From Mesobacillus boroniphilus (GTDB lineage: Bacteria; Bacillota; Bacilli; Bacillales; Cytobacillaceae), in the NCBI RefSeq assembly GCF_018424685.1, contig NZ_QTKX01000001.1:682001-746000 (forward strand): a stretch of 64,000 nt of DNA, read 5' to 3'. Position 1 is the stretch's first letter. Each line of letters begins with the position of its first letter. Positions 9,668 to 19,038 of this stretch are shown piece after piece. The notes below the pieces were generated by a model that searched no databases, had not been told where the DNA came from, and worked only from the letters and a program-made list of their open reading frames with translations. The position numbers and the translations under genes were made by a program.

Positions 9668-10552
9668 ATGGCAATTACTGCACAAATGGTTAAAGAATTG
9701 CGCGAAAAAACTGGCGCTGGTATGATGGATTGCAAAAAAGCACTTCAAGAAACAAATGGAGATATGGACCAGGCAATCGATTTCCTTCGTGAAAAAGGTA
9801 TTGCGAAAGCTGCTAAGAAAGCTGACCGCATCGCTGCTGAAGGTACAACTTACATTCTTGCAGAGGGTAATGAAGCTGTAATCCTTGAAGTTAACTCTGA
9901 AACAGACTTCGTAGCAAAGAACGAAGGCTTCCAGGTTCTTGTTAAGGAAATCGCAGAGCACCTGCTAAAAAACAAGCCGGCATCTGTTGAAGAAGCTAAC
10001 GCTCAAACAATGGTAAATGGCGAAACTGTAGAAACTCGCATCAACAATGCAATTGCTAAAATCGGTGAGAAGCTTTCACTTCGCCGCTTCGAAGTAAAAA
10101 CTAAAACTGATAACGATGCATTCGGTGCTTATCTTCACATGGGCGGACGCATTGGCGTTCTTTCAGTTCTTGAAGGAACAACAGACGAAGCTGCTGCTAA
10201 AGACGTTTCCATGCACATTGCTGCATTGAACCCTAAATATGTATCACGCGACGAAGTATCTCAAGAAGAAGTTGAGCATGAGCGTGAAATCCTTACTCAA
10301 CAAGCTCTTAATGAAGGTAAGCCAGAAAATATCGTTGCTAAAATGGTTGAAGGCCGCCTAAGCAAATATTTCGAAGATGTTTGTGTACTTGACCAGCCAT
10401 TCGTTAAGAATCCTGATCAAAAAGTACGCCAGTTTGTTGAATCAAAAGGCGGAACACTTCGTGAGTTTACTCGTTACGAAGTAGGCGAAGGAATCGAAAA
10501 GCGTGAAGATAACTTTGCTGAAGAAGTAATGAACCAAGTAAACAAGAAATAA
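9668..10552 (+). CDS. tsf: elongation factor Ts
   Basis: 294 residues. The N-terminal UBA-like domain contains [19 protein letters not shown], the EF-Ts signature. The core carries the [10 protein letters not shown] segment that contacts EF-Tu and displaces the nucleotide-bound magnesium. EF-Ts recycles EF-Tu-GDP to EF-Tu-GTP. The start follows AGGAGGAA closely. Codon use is strongly biased, as in rpsB. Confidence 0.98.
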   Translation: MAITAQMVKELREKTGAGMMDCKKALQETNGDMDQAIDFLREKGIAKAAKKADRIAAEGTTYILAEGNEAVILEVNSETDFVAKNEGFQVLVKEIAEHLLKNKPASVEEANAQTMVNGETVETRINNAIAKIGEKLSLRRFEVKTKTDNDAFGAYLHMGGRIGVLSVLEGTTDEAAAKDVSMHIAALNPKYVSRDEVSQEEVEHEREILTQQALNEGKPENIVAKMVEGRLSKYFEDVCVLDQPFVKNPDQKVRQFVESKGGTLREFTRYEVGEGIEKREDNFAEEVMNQVNKK

Positions 10553-10575
10553 TTTTTTACTAGCCTATGTAATTG

Positions 10576-10605
10576 CAGGGAACACTCTAGTGTTCCCTGT
10601 TTTTG
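10576..10605 (+). terminator. intrinsic terminator after tsf
   Basis: CAGGGAACACT (10576-10586) pairs perfectly with AGTGTTCCCTG (10589-10599), followed by six T. About 76 bases separate it from pyrH. That gap contains an AGGCTT/AAGCCT inverted repeat (10621-10660 region) but no convincing promoter. Confidence 0.9.
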
Positions 10606-10681
10606 GACATAGCTTTAATTAGGCTTTTCCCGATAGCATACTTGCTCTCGCGAAGCCTTAAATTACATATGGAGGTACCCT

Positions 10682-11407
10682 ATGACGAGCCCTAAATACA
10701 AAAGAGTTGTTTTAAAGTTAAGTGGAGAAGCATTAGCCGGAGAACAAGGATTTGGCATCAATCCGTCGGTAATCAAAAATGTTGCAGACCAGGTGAAAGA
10801 GATTGCAGAACTGGATGTGGAAGTCGCTGTTGTTGTAGGCGGAGGAAATATCTGGAGAGGCAAAATCGGTGAAGAAATGGGAATGGACAGAGCGACGGCA
10901 GACTACATGGGCATGCTCGCTACCGTCATGAATTCCCTGTCATTGCAGGACAGTCTGGAACAAGCGGGAATCGAGACAAGGGTTCAAACTTCCATCGAAA
11001 TGCGCCAGGTGGCGGAGCCATACATTAGAAGAAGGGCGATCAGACACCTGGAGAAGAAGCGCGTCGTCATTTTTGCAGCCGGAACAGGAAATCCGTACTT
11101 CTCAACGGATACTACAGCTGCATTGCGTGCTGCTGAGATTGAAGCAGATGTAATCCTTATGGCAAAGAATAACGTGGATGGCGTATACTCTGCAGACCCG
11201 CGAGTTGACAAAAACGCAACTAAATATGATGAACTCTCATACCTGGATGTGTTGAAGGAAGGTCTTGCTGTCATGGACTCAACAGCTTCATCCCTGTGTA
11301 TGGACAATGATATCCCGTTAATTGTATTCTCTATTATGGAAAAAGGTAATATTAAACGTGCAGTAATGGGTGAAACAATCGGAACAATCGTGAGGGGGAA
11401 AAACTAA
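10682..11407 (+). CDS. pyrH: UMP kinase
   Basis: 241 residues of the amino acid kinase fold. The N-terminal [14 protein letters not shown] is the phosphate-binding region. [13 protein letters not shown] and [16 protein letters not shown] follow, and [14 protein letters not shown] lines the nucleotide site. It phosphorylates UMP to UDP and is hexameric and allosteric in the family. It precedes frr with a one-base overlap (TAATG), so the two are co-translated. Confidence 0.97.
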   Translation: MTSPKYKRVVLKLSGEALAGEQGFGINPSVIKNVADQVKEIAELDVEVAVVVGGGNIWRGKIGEEMGMDRATADYMGMLATVMNSLSLQDSLEQAGIETRVQTSIEMRQVAEPYIRRRAIRHLEKKRVVIFAAGTGNPYFSTDTTAALRAAEIEADVILMAKNNVDGVYSADPRVDKNATKYDELSYLDVLKEGLAVMDSTASSLCMDNDIPLIVFSIMEKGNIKRAVMGETIGTIVRGKN

Positions 11408-11964
11408 TGGCAAAACAAGCAATTGCTAATGCAAAAGAAAGAATGACAAAAGCGATCCAAGCTTATACACGCGAACTTGCCAGCATCCGTGCAGGAAGAG
11501 CAAGCGCTTCTCTTTTAGACAGAGTACAGGTGGATTATTATGGAGCACCAACTCCAGTCAATCAACTTGCTGGTATTTCTGTACCTGAAGCGCGTCTTTT
11601 AGTCATCCAGCCATATGATAAGTCAATTCTTGGTGAAATTGAAAAAGCAATCTTAAAGTCTGATCTTGGCCTTAATCCTTCAAACGATGGTTCAATCCTC
11701 AGAATCGCGATTCCTCAATTGACTGAGGAGCGACGCAAGGAACTTGCAAAGCAAGTTAAAAAGGAAGCTGAAGAAGCAAAAATCGCTGTCCGTAATATTC
11801 GTCGCGATGGCAACGAAGATCTGAAGAAGCTAGAGAAAAACGGAGAAATCACAGAAGATGACCTCCGTGGATATTCTGACGATATTCAAAAGCTTACTGA
11901 TGAACACATTGCAAAGATCGATCAGATTACAAAAGATAAAGAAAAAGAAATCATGGAAGTGTAA
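11407..11964 (+). CDS. frr: ribosome recycling factor
   Basis: 185 residues, the standard length. It contains [19 protein letters not shown] and the C-terminal long helices with [22 protein letters not shown], with EF-G, splits post-termination 70S ribosomes. It starts on the last base of the pyrH stop and is followed by a strong terminator, so it ends this transcript. Confidence 0.97.
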   Translation: MAKQAIANAKERMTKAIQAYTRELASIRAGRASASLLDRVQVDYYGAPTPVNQLAGISVPEARLLVIQPYDKSILGEIEKAILKSDLGLNPSNDGSILRIAIPQLTEERRKELAKQVKKEAEEAKIAVRNIRRDGNEDLKKLEKNGEITEDDLRGYSDDIQKLTDEHIAKIDQITKDKEKEIMEV

Positions 11965-11988
11965 CGACTTCTACGTAGTCACATCGAA

Positions 11989-12016
11989 AACCCTCTGTTT
12001 TCCAGGGGGTTTTTTC
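11989..12016 (+). terminator. intrinsic terminator after frr
   Basis: AACCCTCTG (11989-11997) pairs with CAGGGGGTT (12003-12011) over 9 bp with one G-T pair and a TTTTC loop, followed by a T run. Confidence 0.88.
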
Positions 12017-12061
12017 TCTATACATATAATGGGCAGATAAAATGGCATTGAATTTTTATTT

Positions 12062-12363
12062 GGCTGTGTTAAAGCTTATTGCTGTTTTTTAAGTCCTGTT
12101 GACTGGAGTGGAAGGCGCGCAGACTCCTCCGAAAATGCTACCGCATTTTTAACGTGCGTAGGCAGTTTCGGGGGAGCTCATTCAATGTCCTGCGGGATCA
12201 GCTGGACAGGTGAGACCCCGCAGGAGCTTGCTCCGAGGAGGCTCAACGCCAGCCCCGAGGAAGAATTTGCTTTGAGAAAGCCGGCAGTTGGGCTTTTTCA
12301 TAATTCTTCCCGCGGAAAGCCAAGCGCCTGGAACGGAAATCAACAGCCTAGGTTAACACAGCT
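12062..12363. repeat. nested-hairpin GC-rich intergenic repeat
   Basis: About 300 bp bounded by GCTGTGTTAA (12063-12072) and TTAACACAGC (12353-12362). Inside are CTGTTGA (12096-12102) and TCAACAG (12340-12346), then AGGCGC and GCGCCT arms. The inner part has CCCCGCAGGAG- and GAGGAGGCTC-type blocks. It looks like an interspersed Bacillaceae palindromic repeat, which is recall and not verified. Two segments look inserted, each itself a hairpin. One has CTCCTCCGAAA/TTTCGGGGGAG arms with an inner AAAATGC/GCATTTT stem. The other has GAAGAATT/AATTCTTC arms with an inner GAAAGCC/GGGCTTTTTC stem. A 60-codon frame inside it is not a gene. Confidence 0.75.
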
Positions 12364-12711
12364 TTAATTTAAACAAGGAGTTTACGAAAACAGCCTGAAT
12401 GATAGAATATAATAATATTGGCTGTTGTATTCTGTTTTATTTTTAAACAGCATATTTTGTATATAAGGTTTCTTTAGTTTAGGAGCAGGCTGGAATTTTA
12501 GAATATTAATGTGTGGTCCAATGGTTTATAGAGATATCTTTTTTCTTTTTTGGTATGATAGTGGCATATGGAATTGAAAGAGAGAAGAACAGGATTACTC
12601 TATCGCTTTTAATGAGCAGTCCAGCTTCAGCACCAAACGAATCCCAGGCATAGTCCGTCTGGATTAATGACTCATTGGAGCTAAAGATAATCTTTTGGGG
12701 GAGCTGTCCGA
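12364..12711 (+). promoter_or_regulatory. upstream region of uppS with extended -10 promoter and leader hairpin
   Basis: 348 bases without a gene. TGGTATGAT at 12551-12559 is an extended -10 element without a clear -35. In the leader, AATGAGCAGTCCAG (12611-12624) faces CTGGATT (12659-12665) and CTCATT (12671-12676), forming an interrupted stem just before the uppS ribosome binding site. An AT-rich TATAAT at 12408 lacks a correctly spaced -35. Confidence 0.5.
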
Positions 12712-13488
12712 ATGTTAAATAAAATGAATCCGTGGAAGAAGGATCAAAATCCTTCCAGTTTCCGAGATCGCGTACTTCAAATTAAAGACCATGAAGTCCC
12801 TTCTCATGTTGCCATTATTATGGATGGTAACGGGCGCTGGGCTAAAAAACGTGCTTTGCCCCGGGTTGCTGGCCATCATGAAGGCATGAAGGTTGTCCGC
12901 AAAATAACCAAGCTAGCCAATGAACTTGGTGTCAAGACGCTTACTGTTTATGCTTTTTCTACAGAGAACTGGAAAAGACCCAAAATGGAAGTTGATTTTC
13001 TGATGAAGCTGCCAGAAGAATTCCTTGGCACATTCCTTCCTGAACTAATTGAAGAAAATGTCCGGGTCGAGATGATTGGATATATGGATAAGCTTCCGGA
13101 GCATACCAAAAGGGCAGTAGGAAAAGCGATGGAAGATACGAAGGATAATACCGGCCTTGTCTTGAACTTTGCCCTTAACTATGGGAGCCGGGCAGAAATC
13201 ATTGACGGTGTTAAAAGAGTCATGGATGACGTGAAAAATGGTAAAATGACCGAAAGTGAGTTGACTGAAGAAGTCTTTTCTTCTTACTTAATGACAAAGG
13301 AATTAGAGGATCCTGACTTATTAATCAGGACAAGTGGTGAAATCCGCTTAAGCAATTTTATGCTTTGGCAGCTGGCTTACACGGAGTTCTGGTTTACTGA
13401 TGTACTGTGGCCGGATTTTGATGAAGAACATTTTGTCGAAGCAATTGAAGCATTCCAGGGCCGACAACGGCGTTTTGGAGGAGTATAA
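12712..13488 (+). CDS. uppS: undecaprenyl diphosphate synthase (isoprenyl transferase)
   Basis: 258 residues. The cis-prenyltransferase signature MDGNGRWAKKRALPR places the catalytic Asp at D38. The conserved YAFSTENWKRP, NFALNYGSRAEI and DLLIRTSGEIRLSNFM segments follow. It condenses isopentenyl diphosphate onto farnesyl diphosphate to make the C55 lipid carrier for cell-wall synthesis. It heads a five-gene set with cdsA, dxr, rasP and proS. The GGGGGAG site fixes the ATG start. Confidence 0.97.
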   Translation: MLNKMNPWKKDQNPSSFRDRVLQIKDHEVPSHVAIIMDGNGRWAKKRALPRVAGHHEGMKVVRKITKLANELGVKTLTVYAFSTENWKRPKMEVDFLMKLPEEFLGTFLPELIEENVRVEMIGYMDKLPEHTKRAVGKAMEDTKDNTGLVLNFALNYGSRAEIIDGVKRVMDDVKNGKMTESELTEEVFSSYLMTKELEDPDLLIRTSGEIRLSNFMLWQLAYTEFWFTDVLWPDFDEEHFVEAIEAFQGRQRRFGGV

Positions 13489-13507
13489 AAAAGGTGTGAA
13501 TAAATAG

Positions 13508-14296
13508 ATGAAGCAAAGAATCATTACAGCAGTCGTAGCAGCAGCTGTTTTTCTTCCAATCGTTATTTTTGGAGGCTGGCCATTTATTGCAATGGTTTAC
13601 CTAATAGCTTCCGTTGCTTTATATGAAGCACTCAAGATGAAGCAATTGAAGCTTTTCTCCGTTCCGGGGATTCTTTCGTTGTTATTATTGTGGGTTTTCT
13701 TGATTCCCGAACAATATAGTGACTTTCTAAATGAGTTTTATTATACAAAACTTGAGCTTTTCTTTCTTGGAGTGCTTTTATTTCTGACTTATACCGTCAT
13801 AACTAAAAATCGCTTCACTTTTGAGGACGTTGCTTTTTCAATCATGTCCACACTTTATGTTGGACTTGGTTTTTATTTCTTCATTGAAACTAGAGAAGCA
13901 AGCCTGATTTATGTTTTTTATTCACTATTCATTATATGGGCTACCGATTCAGGTGCATATTTTATCGGACGGGCAATTGGAAAACATAAGCTTTGGCCTG
14001 AAATCAGTCCGAACAAGACAACAGAGGGCTTTTTTGGCGGTGTTATTTCTGCCCTTGTAGTTGCTGCACTGTTCAGTGTGTTCGGAGATATGAAAGTGCC
14101 AGCCGTCTTACTGCTTATGGCGACTGCATTTTTGTCTGTGTTTGGCCAAATAGGAGACCTTGTCGAGTCAGCACTTAAACGACATTTTAATGTTAAGGAT
14201 TCAGGGAACATACTTCCAGGCCATGGAGGCATGCTTGACCGCTTTGACAGCCTGTTGTTTGTCTGGCCGTTAATCCACCTGTTCCATTTGTTATAA
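13508..14296 (+). CDS. cdsA: CdsA, phosphatidate cytidylyltransferase
   Basis: 262 residues with about seven predicted membrane segments. The C-terminal signature KDSGNILPGHGGMLDRFDS contains the conserved Asp residues of CDP-diglyceride synthases. It makes CDP-diacylglycerol from phosphatidate and CTP, the branch point for phospholipids. PgsA, encoded at the end of this window, uses that product. It lies 19 bases after uppS. Confidence 0.96.
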   Translation: MKQRIITAVVAAAVFLPIVIFGGWPFIAMVYLIASVALYEALKMKQLKLFSVPGILSLLLLWVFLIPEQYSDFLNEFYYTKLELFFLGVLLFLTYTVITKNRFTFEDVAFSIMSTLYVGLGFYFFIETREASLIYVFYSLFIIWATDSGAYFIGRAIGKHKLWPEISPNKTTEGFFGGVISALVVAALFSVFGDMKVPAVLLLMATAFLSVFGQIGDLVESALKRHFNVKDSGNILPGHGGMLDRFDSLLFVWPLIHLFHLL

Positions 14297-14401
14297 TGGA
14301 GCCAAGTAATTATTCGAAAGGCTATAACTTGAACGCAACCATTGATTTTGATTATACCGGGTACGTACTGTTTCCCGTTGGAGATATTAGGAGTGAAATT
14401 T

Positions 14402-15544
14402 GTGAAAAGAATCAGCTTGTTAGGAGCTACAGGATCGATTGGAATCCAAACGCTTGATGTTATCAGGGAGCATCCTGAAGAATTCAAGCTTGTATCGATG
14501 TCTGCTGGTAAAAACGTGGAACTTACCAGGAAGATCATAACTGAATTTCTGCCTGAACTGGTATCTGTCCAGGAGAAAGACGATGCTGAAAGGTTAAAGT
14601 CAGATTTTCCACAGGTAAAGATCTTATATGGCCAAGAAGGCCTCGAGGAAGCCGCAGTTTTTCATAAGGCGGATATCCTTGTAAATGCAGTACTCGGAAG
14701 TGTTGGTCTCGGTCCGACATTGGGAGCGATTAGATCCGGTAAGACGATTGCGATTGCGAATAAGGAAACGCTTGTAACTGCAGGCCATATCGTTATGGAA
14801 GAGGCAAAGCGTCATAACGTGGCCATCCTTCCTGTTGACAGTGAGCATTCTGCGATCTTTCAGGCCTTGCAAGGTGAGAGGGAAAAAAATATTGAGAGGC
14901 TGATCCTCACGGCATCAGGAGGAAGCTTCAGAGATAGAACGAGGGAAGAACTGCAGGGTGTTACCAAAGCAGATGCATTGAACCACCCAAACTGGTCGAT
15001 GGGGGCTAAAATTACGGTTGATTCTGCAACAATGATGAATAAAGGACTAGAAGTCATTGAAGCACATTGGTTGTTCTCTCTCCCATATGACGATATTTCT
15101 GTCATTCTCCATCGCGAAAGCATCATTCATTCGATGGTAGAATTTCATGACACAAGTATCATGGCCCAGCTGGGAACACCAGATATGAAAGTGCCAATTC
15201 AATACGCTCTTACATACCCAGACAGACTCCCGTTAGTATCAGGTAAAAGACTGAACCTGGCAGAAGTTGGACGGCTTCATTTTACAGAAATGGATTTCGC
15301 CCGGTTTCGCTGCCTGAAGTTTGCTTATGATGCTGGCCGGGCAGGAGGCACTTTGCCGGCGGTCATGAATGCTGCAAATGAAGCAGCAGTAGCCGCCTTT
15401 TTGGACGACAGAATCACTTTCCTCCAAATTGAAGACTTGATAGAGAAATCAATGGAAAACCATAGCATCATAGAAAAACCTGACCTTGAAACGATTCAAG
15501 AGGTTGACAAAGAGACAAGAAGATATGTAAAGTCACTACTATAA
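14402..15544 (+). CDS. dxr: 1-deoxy-D-xylulose 5-phosphate reductoisomerase
   Basis: 380 residues from the GTG at 14402, which sits 7 bases after TAGGAGTG. A frame extension to 14342 lacks a ribosome binding site and is not homologous to the family N-terminus. The NADPH-binding [16 protein letters not shown], the metal-binding region [13 protein letters not shown] and the [20 protein letters not shown] segment are visible. It catalyses the committed step of the MEP isoprenoid pathway. That pathway supplies the substrate used by UppS two genes upstream. Confidence 0.97.
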   Translation: MKRISLLGATGSIGIQTLDVIREHPEEFKLVSMSAGKNVELTRKIITEFLPELVSVQEKDDAERLKSDFPQVKILYGQEGLEEAAVFHKADILVNAVLGSVGLGPTLGAIRSGKTIAIANKETLVTAGHIVMEEAKRHNVAILPVDSEHSAIFQALQGEREKNIERLILTASGGSFRDRTREELQGVTKADALNHPNWSMGAKITVDSATMMNKGLEVIEAHWLFSLPYDDISVILHRESIIHSMVEFHDTSIMAQLGTPDMKVPIQYALTYPDRLPLVSGKRLNLAEVGRLHFTEMDFARFRCLKFAYDAGRAGGTLPAVMNAANEAAVAAFLDDRITFLQIEDLIEKSMENHSIIEKPDLETIQEVDKETRRYVKSLL

Positions 15545-15595
15545 ATTTAAGTCTCAAAAGTGGATTCTTATCCTATTAAAAGGTGGTTAGAAAAT

Positions 15596-16858
15596 TTGAA
15601 TACAGTTATTGCCTTTATCGTCATTTTTGGCGCCCTGGTATTCTTTCATGAACTTGGGCACTTGATTTTCGCCAAACGTGCAGGTATCCTCTGCCGTGAA
15701 TTTGCAATTGGATTCGGTCCAAAGGTCTTTTCTTTTAAGAAAAATGAAACGACTTATACCATCCGCCTCCTGCCAATTGGAGGGTTTGTCAGAATGGCTG
15801 GCGAAGATCCTGAAATGATTGAGATCAAGCCAGGGCATAGAGTGGGTTTGCTTTTTAATAAGAGTGAAGAAGTTCAAAAAATCATTCTTAATAATAAGGA
15901 AAAGTATCCTAACGCACGAATAGTTGAAGTGGAAAGAGCTGATATTGAACACGAGCTTTTTGTTAAAGGTTATGAAGAAGGGGAGGATGACAGCCAACTG
16001 ACATCCTTCCCAATAAGTAAGACAGCAGTTCTTGTCGAGAACGGGGTGGAAACGCAGATTGCTCCATTTGACAGGCAATTCGGTTCCAAAACGCTTGGCC
16101 AAAGAACAATGGCAATCTTCGCTGGACCTATGATGAATTTTATCCTGGCGATGGTTATTTTCATCATCCTTGCCATTTTCCAGGGTATCCCTTCAAATGA
16201 ACCAGTATTAGGGAAGCTGACTCCAGACGGAAGTGCCCTTAAGGCAGGTTTGCAAGAAGGTGACGTTGTTAATAGCATTGAGGGATCAGAAGTCTCAAGC
16301 TGGCAGGATGTTGTTGAAATCATCCGCAAGAATCCGGGTAATGAGCTTGATTTCTCAATTGTCCGTGAAGGTCAGAATATGGAGCTGCCAGTTACACCTG
16401 AAGTAAAGGACGTTGAAGGGGAAAAAATCGGATTGATTGGCGTTTACAGCCCTGTAGAAAAATCGCCATTAAAATCGATTTCCTACGGTGTGAAGGAAAC
16501 GTATTTCTGGACGAAAGAAATATTTTCTATGCTTGGAAAATTGCTGACCGGCCAATTTTCGATAGATGCATTATCAGGGCCAGTGGGCATTTATGTCTCC
16601 ACTGATACGGTTGCAAAATCCGGTATCTTCTATCTAATGAAATGGGCCGCGATCCTAAGCATCAACCTGGGAATTATGAACCTCCTGCCATTCCCGGCAC
16701 TTGATGGAGGCAGGTTGACCTTCTTTGCGGTTGAAGCGCTTAGAGGAAAACCAATCGACAAGCAAAAAGAAGGAATGGTCCACTTTATTGGTTTCGCATT
16801 ATTAATGCTGCTGATGCTGGTGGTCACATGGAATGATATTCAGAGGTTTTTCCTGTAA
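15596..16858 (+). CDS. rasP: RasP (RseP/YluC), site-2 intramembrane zinc metalloprotease
   Basis: 420 residues from the TTG at 15596, preceded by AAAGGTGG at 9 bases. The zinc site HELGH lies at H18-H22 in the first membrane segment. A PDZ domain is in the middle (about 190-270). The third zinc ligand lies in NLLPFPALDGGRL near the C-terminus. RasP cleaves anti-sigma factors such as RsiW after site-1 cleavage, as well as FtsL and signal-peptide remnants. It lies between dxr and proS, as in B. subtilis. Confidence 0.95.
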   Translation: MNTVIAFIVIFGALVFFHELGHLIFAKRAGILCREFAIGFGPKVFSFKKNETTYTIRLLPIGGFVRMAGEDPEMIEIKPGHRVGLLFNKSEEVQKIILNNKEKYPNARIVEVERADIEHELFVKGYEEGEDDSQLTSFPISKTAVLVENGVETQIAPFDRQFGSKTLGQRTMAIFAGPMMNFILAMVIFIILAIFQGIPSNEPVLGKLTPDGSALKAGLQEGDVVNSIEGSEVSSWQDVVEIIRKNPGNELDFSIVREGQNMELPVTPEVKDVEGEKIGLIGVYSPVEKSPLKSISYGVKETYFWTKEIFSMLGKLLTGQFSIDALSGPVGIYVSTDTVAKSGIFYLMKWAAILSINLGIMNLLPFPALDGGRLTFFAVEALRGKPIDKQKEGMVHFIGFALLMLLMLVVTWNDIQRFFL

Positions 16859-16887
16859 GCTATCTTAACCTCACTGACGCATTTAAC

Positions 16888-16926
16888 TTCCTGCCCGGGC
16901 CGTACCGGGCAGGAACATTTTTTCAA
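16888..16926 (+). terminator. intrinsic terminator after rasP
   Basis: TTCCTGCCCGG (16888-16898) pairs with CCGGGCAGGAA (16905-16915) around GCCGTA, followed by CATTTTTTT. It lies only about 40 bases before proS, so it may act as a partial terminator that lowers proS expression. Confidence 0.85.
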
Positions 16927-16960
16927 AAAACATGAAATAATCCTAATGAGGTGTTAATCA

Positions 16961-18664
16961 ATGAAGCAAAGTATGTCGCTTATTCCTACTTTAAGAGAAG
17001 TACCATCGGATGCAGAAGTCAAAAGCCATCAGCTATTGCTAAGGGCTGGATTCATCCGCCAAAACGCAAGCGGTGTTTATACATACATGCCTTTAGGGCG
17101 CAAGGTTCTGCAAAAAGTCGAGGCAATCATCAGAGAAGAGATGAACAATGCTGGTGCTGCTGAGTTATTCATGCCAGCTCTCCAGCAAGCAGAACTATGG
17201 CAGGAATCAGGCCGCTGGTATTCATATGGTCCGGAGCTTATGAGACTAAAAGACAGGCACGACCGTGAGTTCGCCCTTGGCGCAACACATGAAGAGGTCA
17301 TCACAAGCATTGTCCGTGATGAAGTAAAATCTTATAAACGACTTCCACTGACGCTTTATCAAATCCAGACGAAATTCCGTGATGAAAAACGTCCAAGGTT
17401 TGGTCTCCTTCGCGGACGTGAATTCATCATGAAGGACGCATATTCCTTCCATGCGACACAAGAGAGCCTTGATGAGGTTTATGCACGTATTTTCCAGGCT
17501 TACTCCAATGTATTTAAGCGATGTGGCCTGAACTTCCGTGCTGTTATCGCCGATTCGGGTGCAATGGGAGGAAAGGATACCCATGAATTCATGGTCCTTT
17601 CTGATATTGGCGAAGATACAATTGCATATTCCGATACGTCTGAATATGCAGCCAATATCGAAATGGCACCAGTTACTGCTGTTTATGAGAAGAGCAGTGA
17701 ACCTGCAAAGGAACTCGAAAAAGTGCACACTGAGAACAAGAAGACAATCGATGAAGTTTCTACCTTCCTTAATGTAGAGGCTAAAGATTGCATCAAATCT
17801 TTGCTTTTCAAAGTGGATGATCGCTATGTTCTTGTTTTAGTTCGTGGTGACCATGAAGTGAATGATATTAAAGTGAAAAATCACTTTGAGGCTTCAGTTG
17901 TTGAACTGGCCGATACAAAGACAACGAAAGAGGTTCTTGGCTGCTCAGTTGGTTCTCTTGGGCCGGTCGGAGTAGATGCCGTTGAGGTTGTTGCAGACAA
18001 TGCCATTCAGTCGATAGTCAATGGAGTCTGCGGAGCGAATGAAGAAGATTACCATTATAAGAATGTAAATCCTGAACGTGATTTTAAAGTAACTTCATTT
18101 ACAGACCTGCGCTTCATCAAAGAAGGAGATCCTTCTCCAGATGGCGAGGGAACAATTGTCTTCGCAAAAGGGATTGAAGTCGGACATGTGTTCAAGCTTG
18201 GCACCAGATACAGCGAGGCAATGAATGCTGAGATCCTTGATGAGAATGGAAGAACAAAGCCAATGATCATGGGGTGCTACGGAATTGGCGTTTCACGTAC
18301 AATGGCCGCTGTTGCAGAGCAATTCAATGATGAAAACGGCCTTGTATGGCCGACCAACATTTCACCATTTGATGTCCATCTCATTGCAGTGAACATGAAA
18401 GACAGCGCACAGGCAGAATTGGCCCAGGAGCTATACACAAGCCTGCAGGCATCAGGAATGGAAGTACTCCTTGATGATCGCCAGGAAAGACCTGGAGTGA
18501 AATTTGCAGATTCAGACCTGATTGGTTTGCCTGTAAGAGTTACAGTCGGCAAGAAAGCCGGAGAAGGAATCGTCGAGGTCAAAATCCGTAAAACTGGCGA
18601 AATGCAGGAAGTACAAAAAGATGATTTGGCGGAAACTTTGAAAAATATCTTGAAAGAACTATAA
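16961..18664 (+). CDS. proS: prolyl-tRNA synthetase
   Basis: 567 residues, the bacterial-type enzyme. Class II motif 2 lies around [19 protein letters not shown], and motif 3 around [15 protein letters not shown]. The INS editing domain that clears Ala-tRNA(Pro) occupies about residues 230-380. The C-terminal anticodon-binding domain follows. No T-box leader fits in the short upstream gap. A terminator on each side suggests partly independent expression. Confidence 0.97.
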   Translation: MKQSMSLIPTLREVPSDAEVKSHQLLLRAGFIRQNASGVYTYMPLGRKVLQKVEAIIREEMNNAGAAELFMPALQQAELWQESGRWYSYGPELMRLKDRHDREFALGATHEEVITSIVRDEVKSYKRLPLTLYQIQTKFRDEKRPRFGLLRGREFIMKDAYSFHATQESLDEVYARIFQAYSNVFKRCGLNFRAVIADSGAMGGKDTHEFMVLSDIGEDTIAYSDTSEYAANIEMAPVTAVYEKSSEPAKELEKVHTENKKTIDEVSTFLNVEAKDCIKSLLFKVDDRYVLVLVRGDHEVNDIKVKNHFEASVVELADTKTTKEVLGCSVGSLGPVGVDAVEVVADNAIQSIVNGVCGANEEDYHYKNVNPERDFKVTSFTDLRFIKEGDPSPDGEGTIVFAKGIEVGHVFKLGTRYSEAMNAEILDENGRTKPMIMGCYGIGVSRTMAAVAEQFNDENGLVWPTNISPFDVHLIAVNMKDSAQAELAQELYTSLQASGMEVLLDDRQERPGVKFADSDLIGLPVRVTVGKKAGEGIVEVKIRKTGEMQEVQKDDLAETLKNILKEL

Positions 18665-18670
18665 TCAGAC

Positions 18671-18700
18671 AGCGGATCCTTTTACTAGGGTCCGCTTTTT
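18671..18700 (+). terminator. intrinsic terminator after proS
   Basis: AGCGGATCC (18671-18679) pairs with GGGTCCGCT (18688-18696) with one G-T pair, followed by TTTTT. Confidence 0.85.
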
Positions 18701-19038
18701 ATCGATTTTGAATTACTCCCGAGTTATGGTTCTGATTAGGATGATAATGTGCCCATAAACAAGAATTTCTCCGAGTAATCGTCACATCCAGAAATAGTGT
18801 TACAGGCGTCTATTTATCGTGTTAGTCTGGTTCTCAAAACTGGCCAAAAATTCACTGGAACAATAAGAATTCTATTCATAATGCAGTACCAAAATGGTAA
18901 TATCAAACACAGGCAACGGAACATTCATTTTATGTTATAATAACCTTTGCCATTAAACACCTATTGATACGATTAGACAAACGGGCAATTTCGCCCGATA
19001 GATAGAAATAAAGCTTTTTAGATGGGAGAGAAATAACC
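18701..19038 (+). promoter_or_regulatory. upstream region of polC with extended -10 promoter
   Basis: About 340 bases without a gene. TGTTATAAT at 18933-18941 is an extended -10 element with a poor -35. A CGGGC/GCCCG hairpin (18982-18997) lies in the predicted 5' leader, about 40 bases before the polC start. I see nothing else definite in the stretch. Confidence 0.5.

Noticed and set aside
12185..12367. 60-codon + strand frame inside the repeat after frr
   Set aside because: It lies wholly within palindromic repeat sequence, has no ribosome binding site and reads as low-quality Pro/Glu-rich sequence.
16859..16960. T-box leader for proS
   Set aside because: Only about 100 bases lie between rasP and proS, mostly a terminator. 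No T-box sequence was seen.
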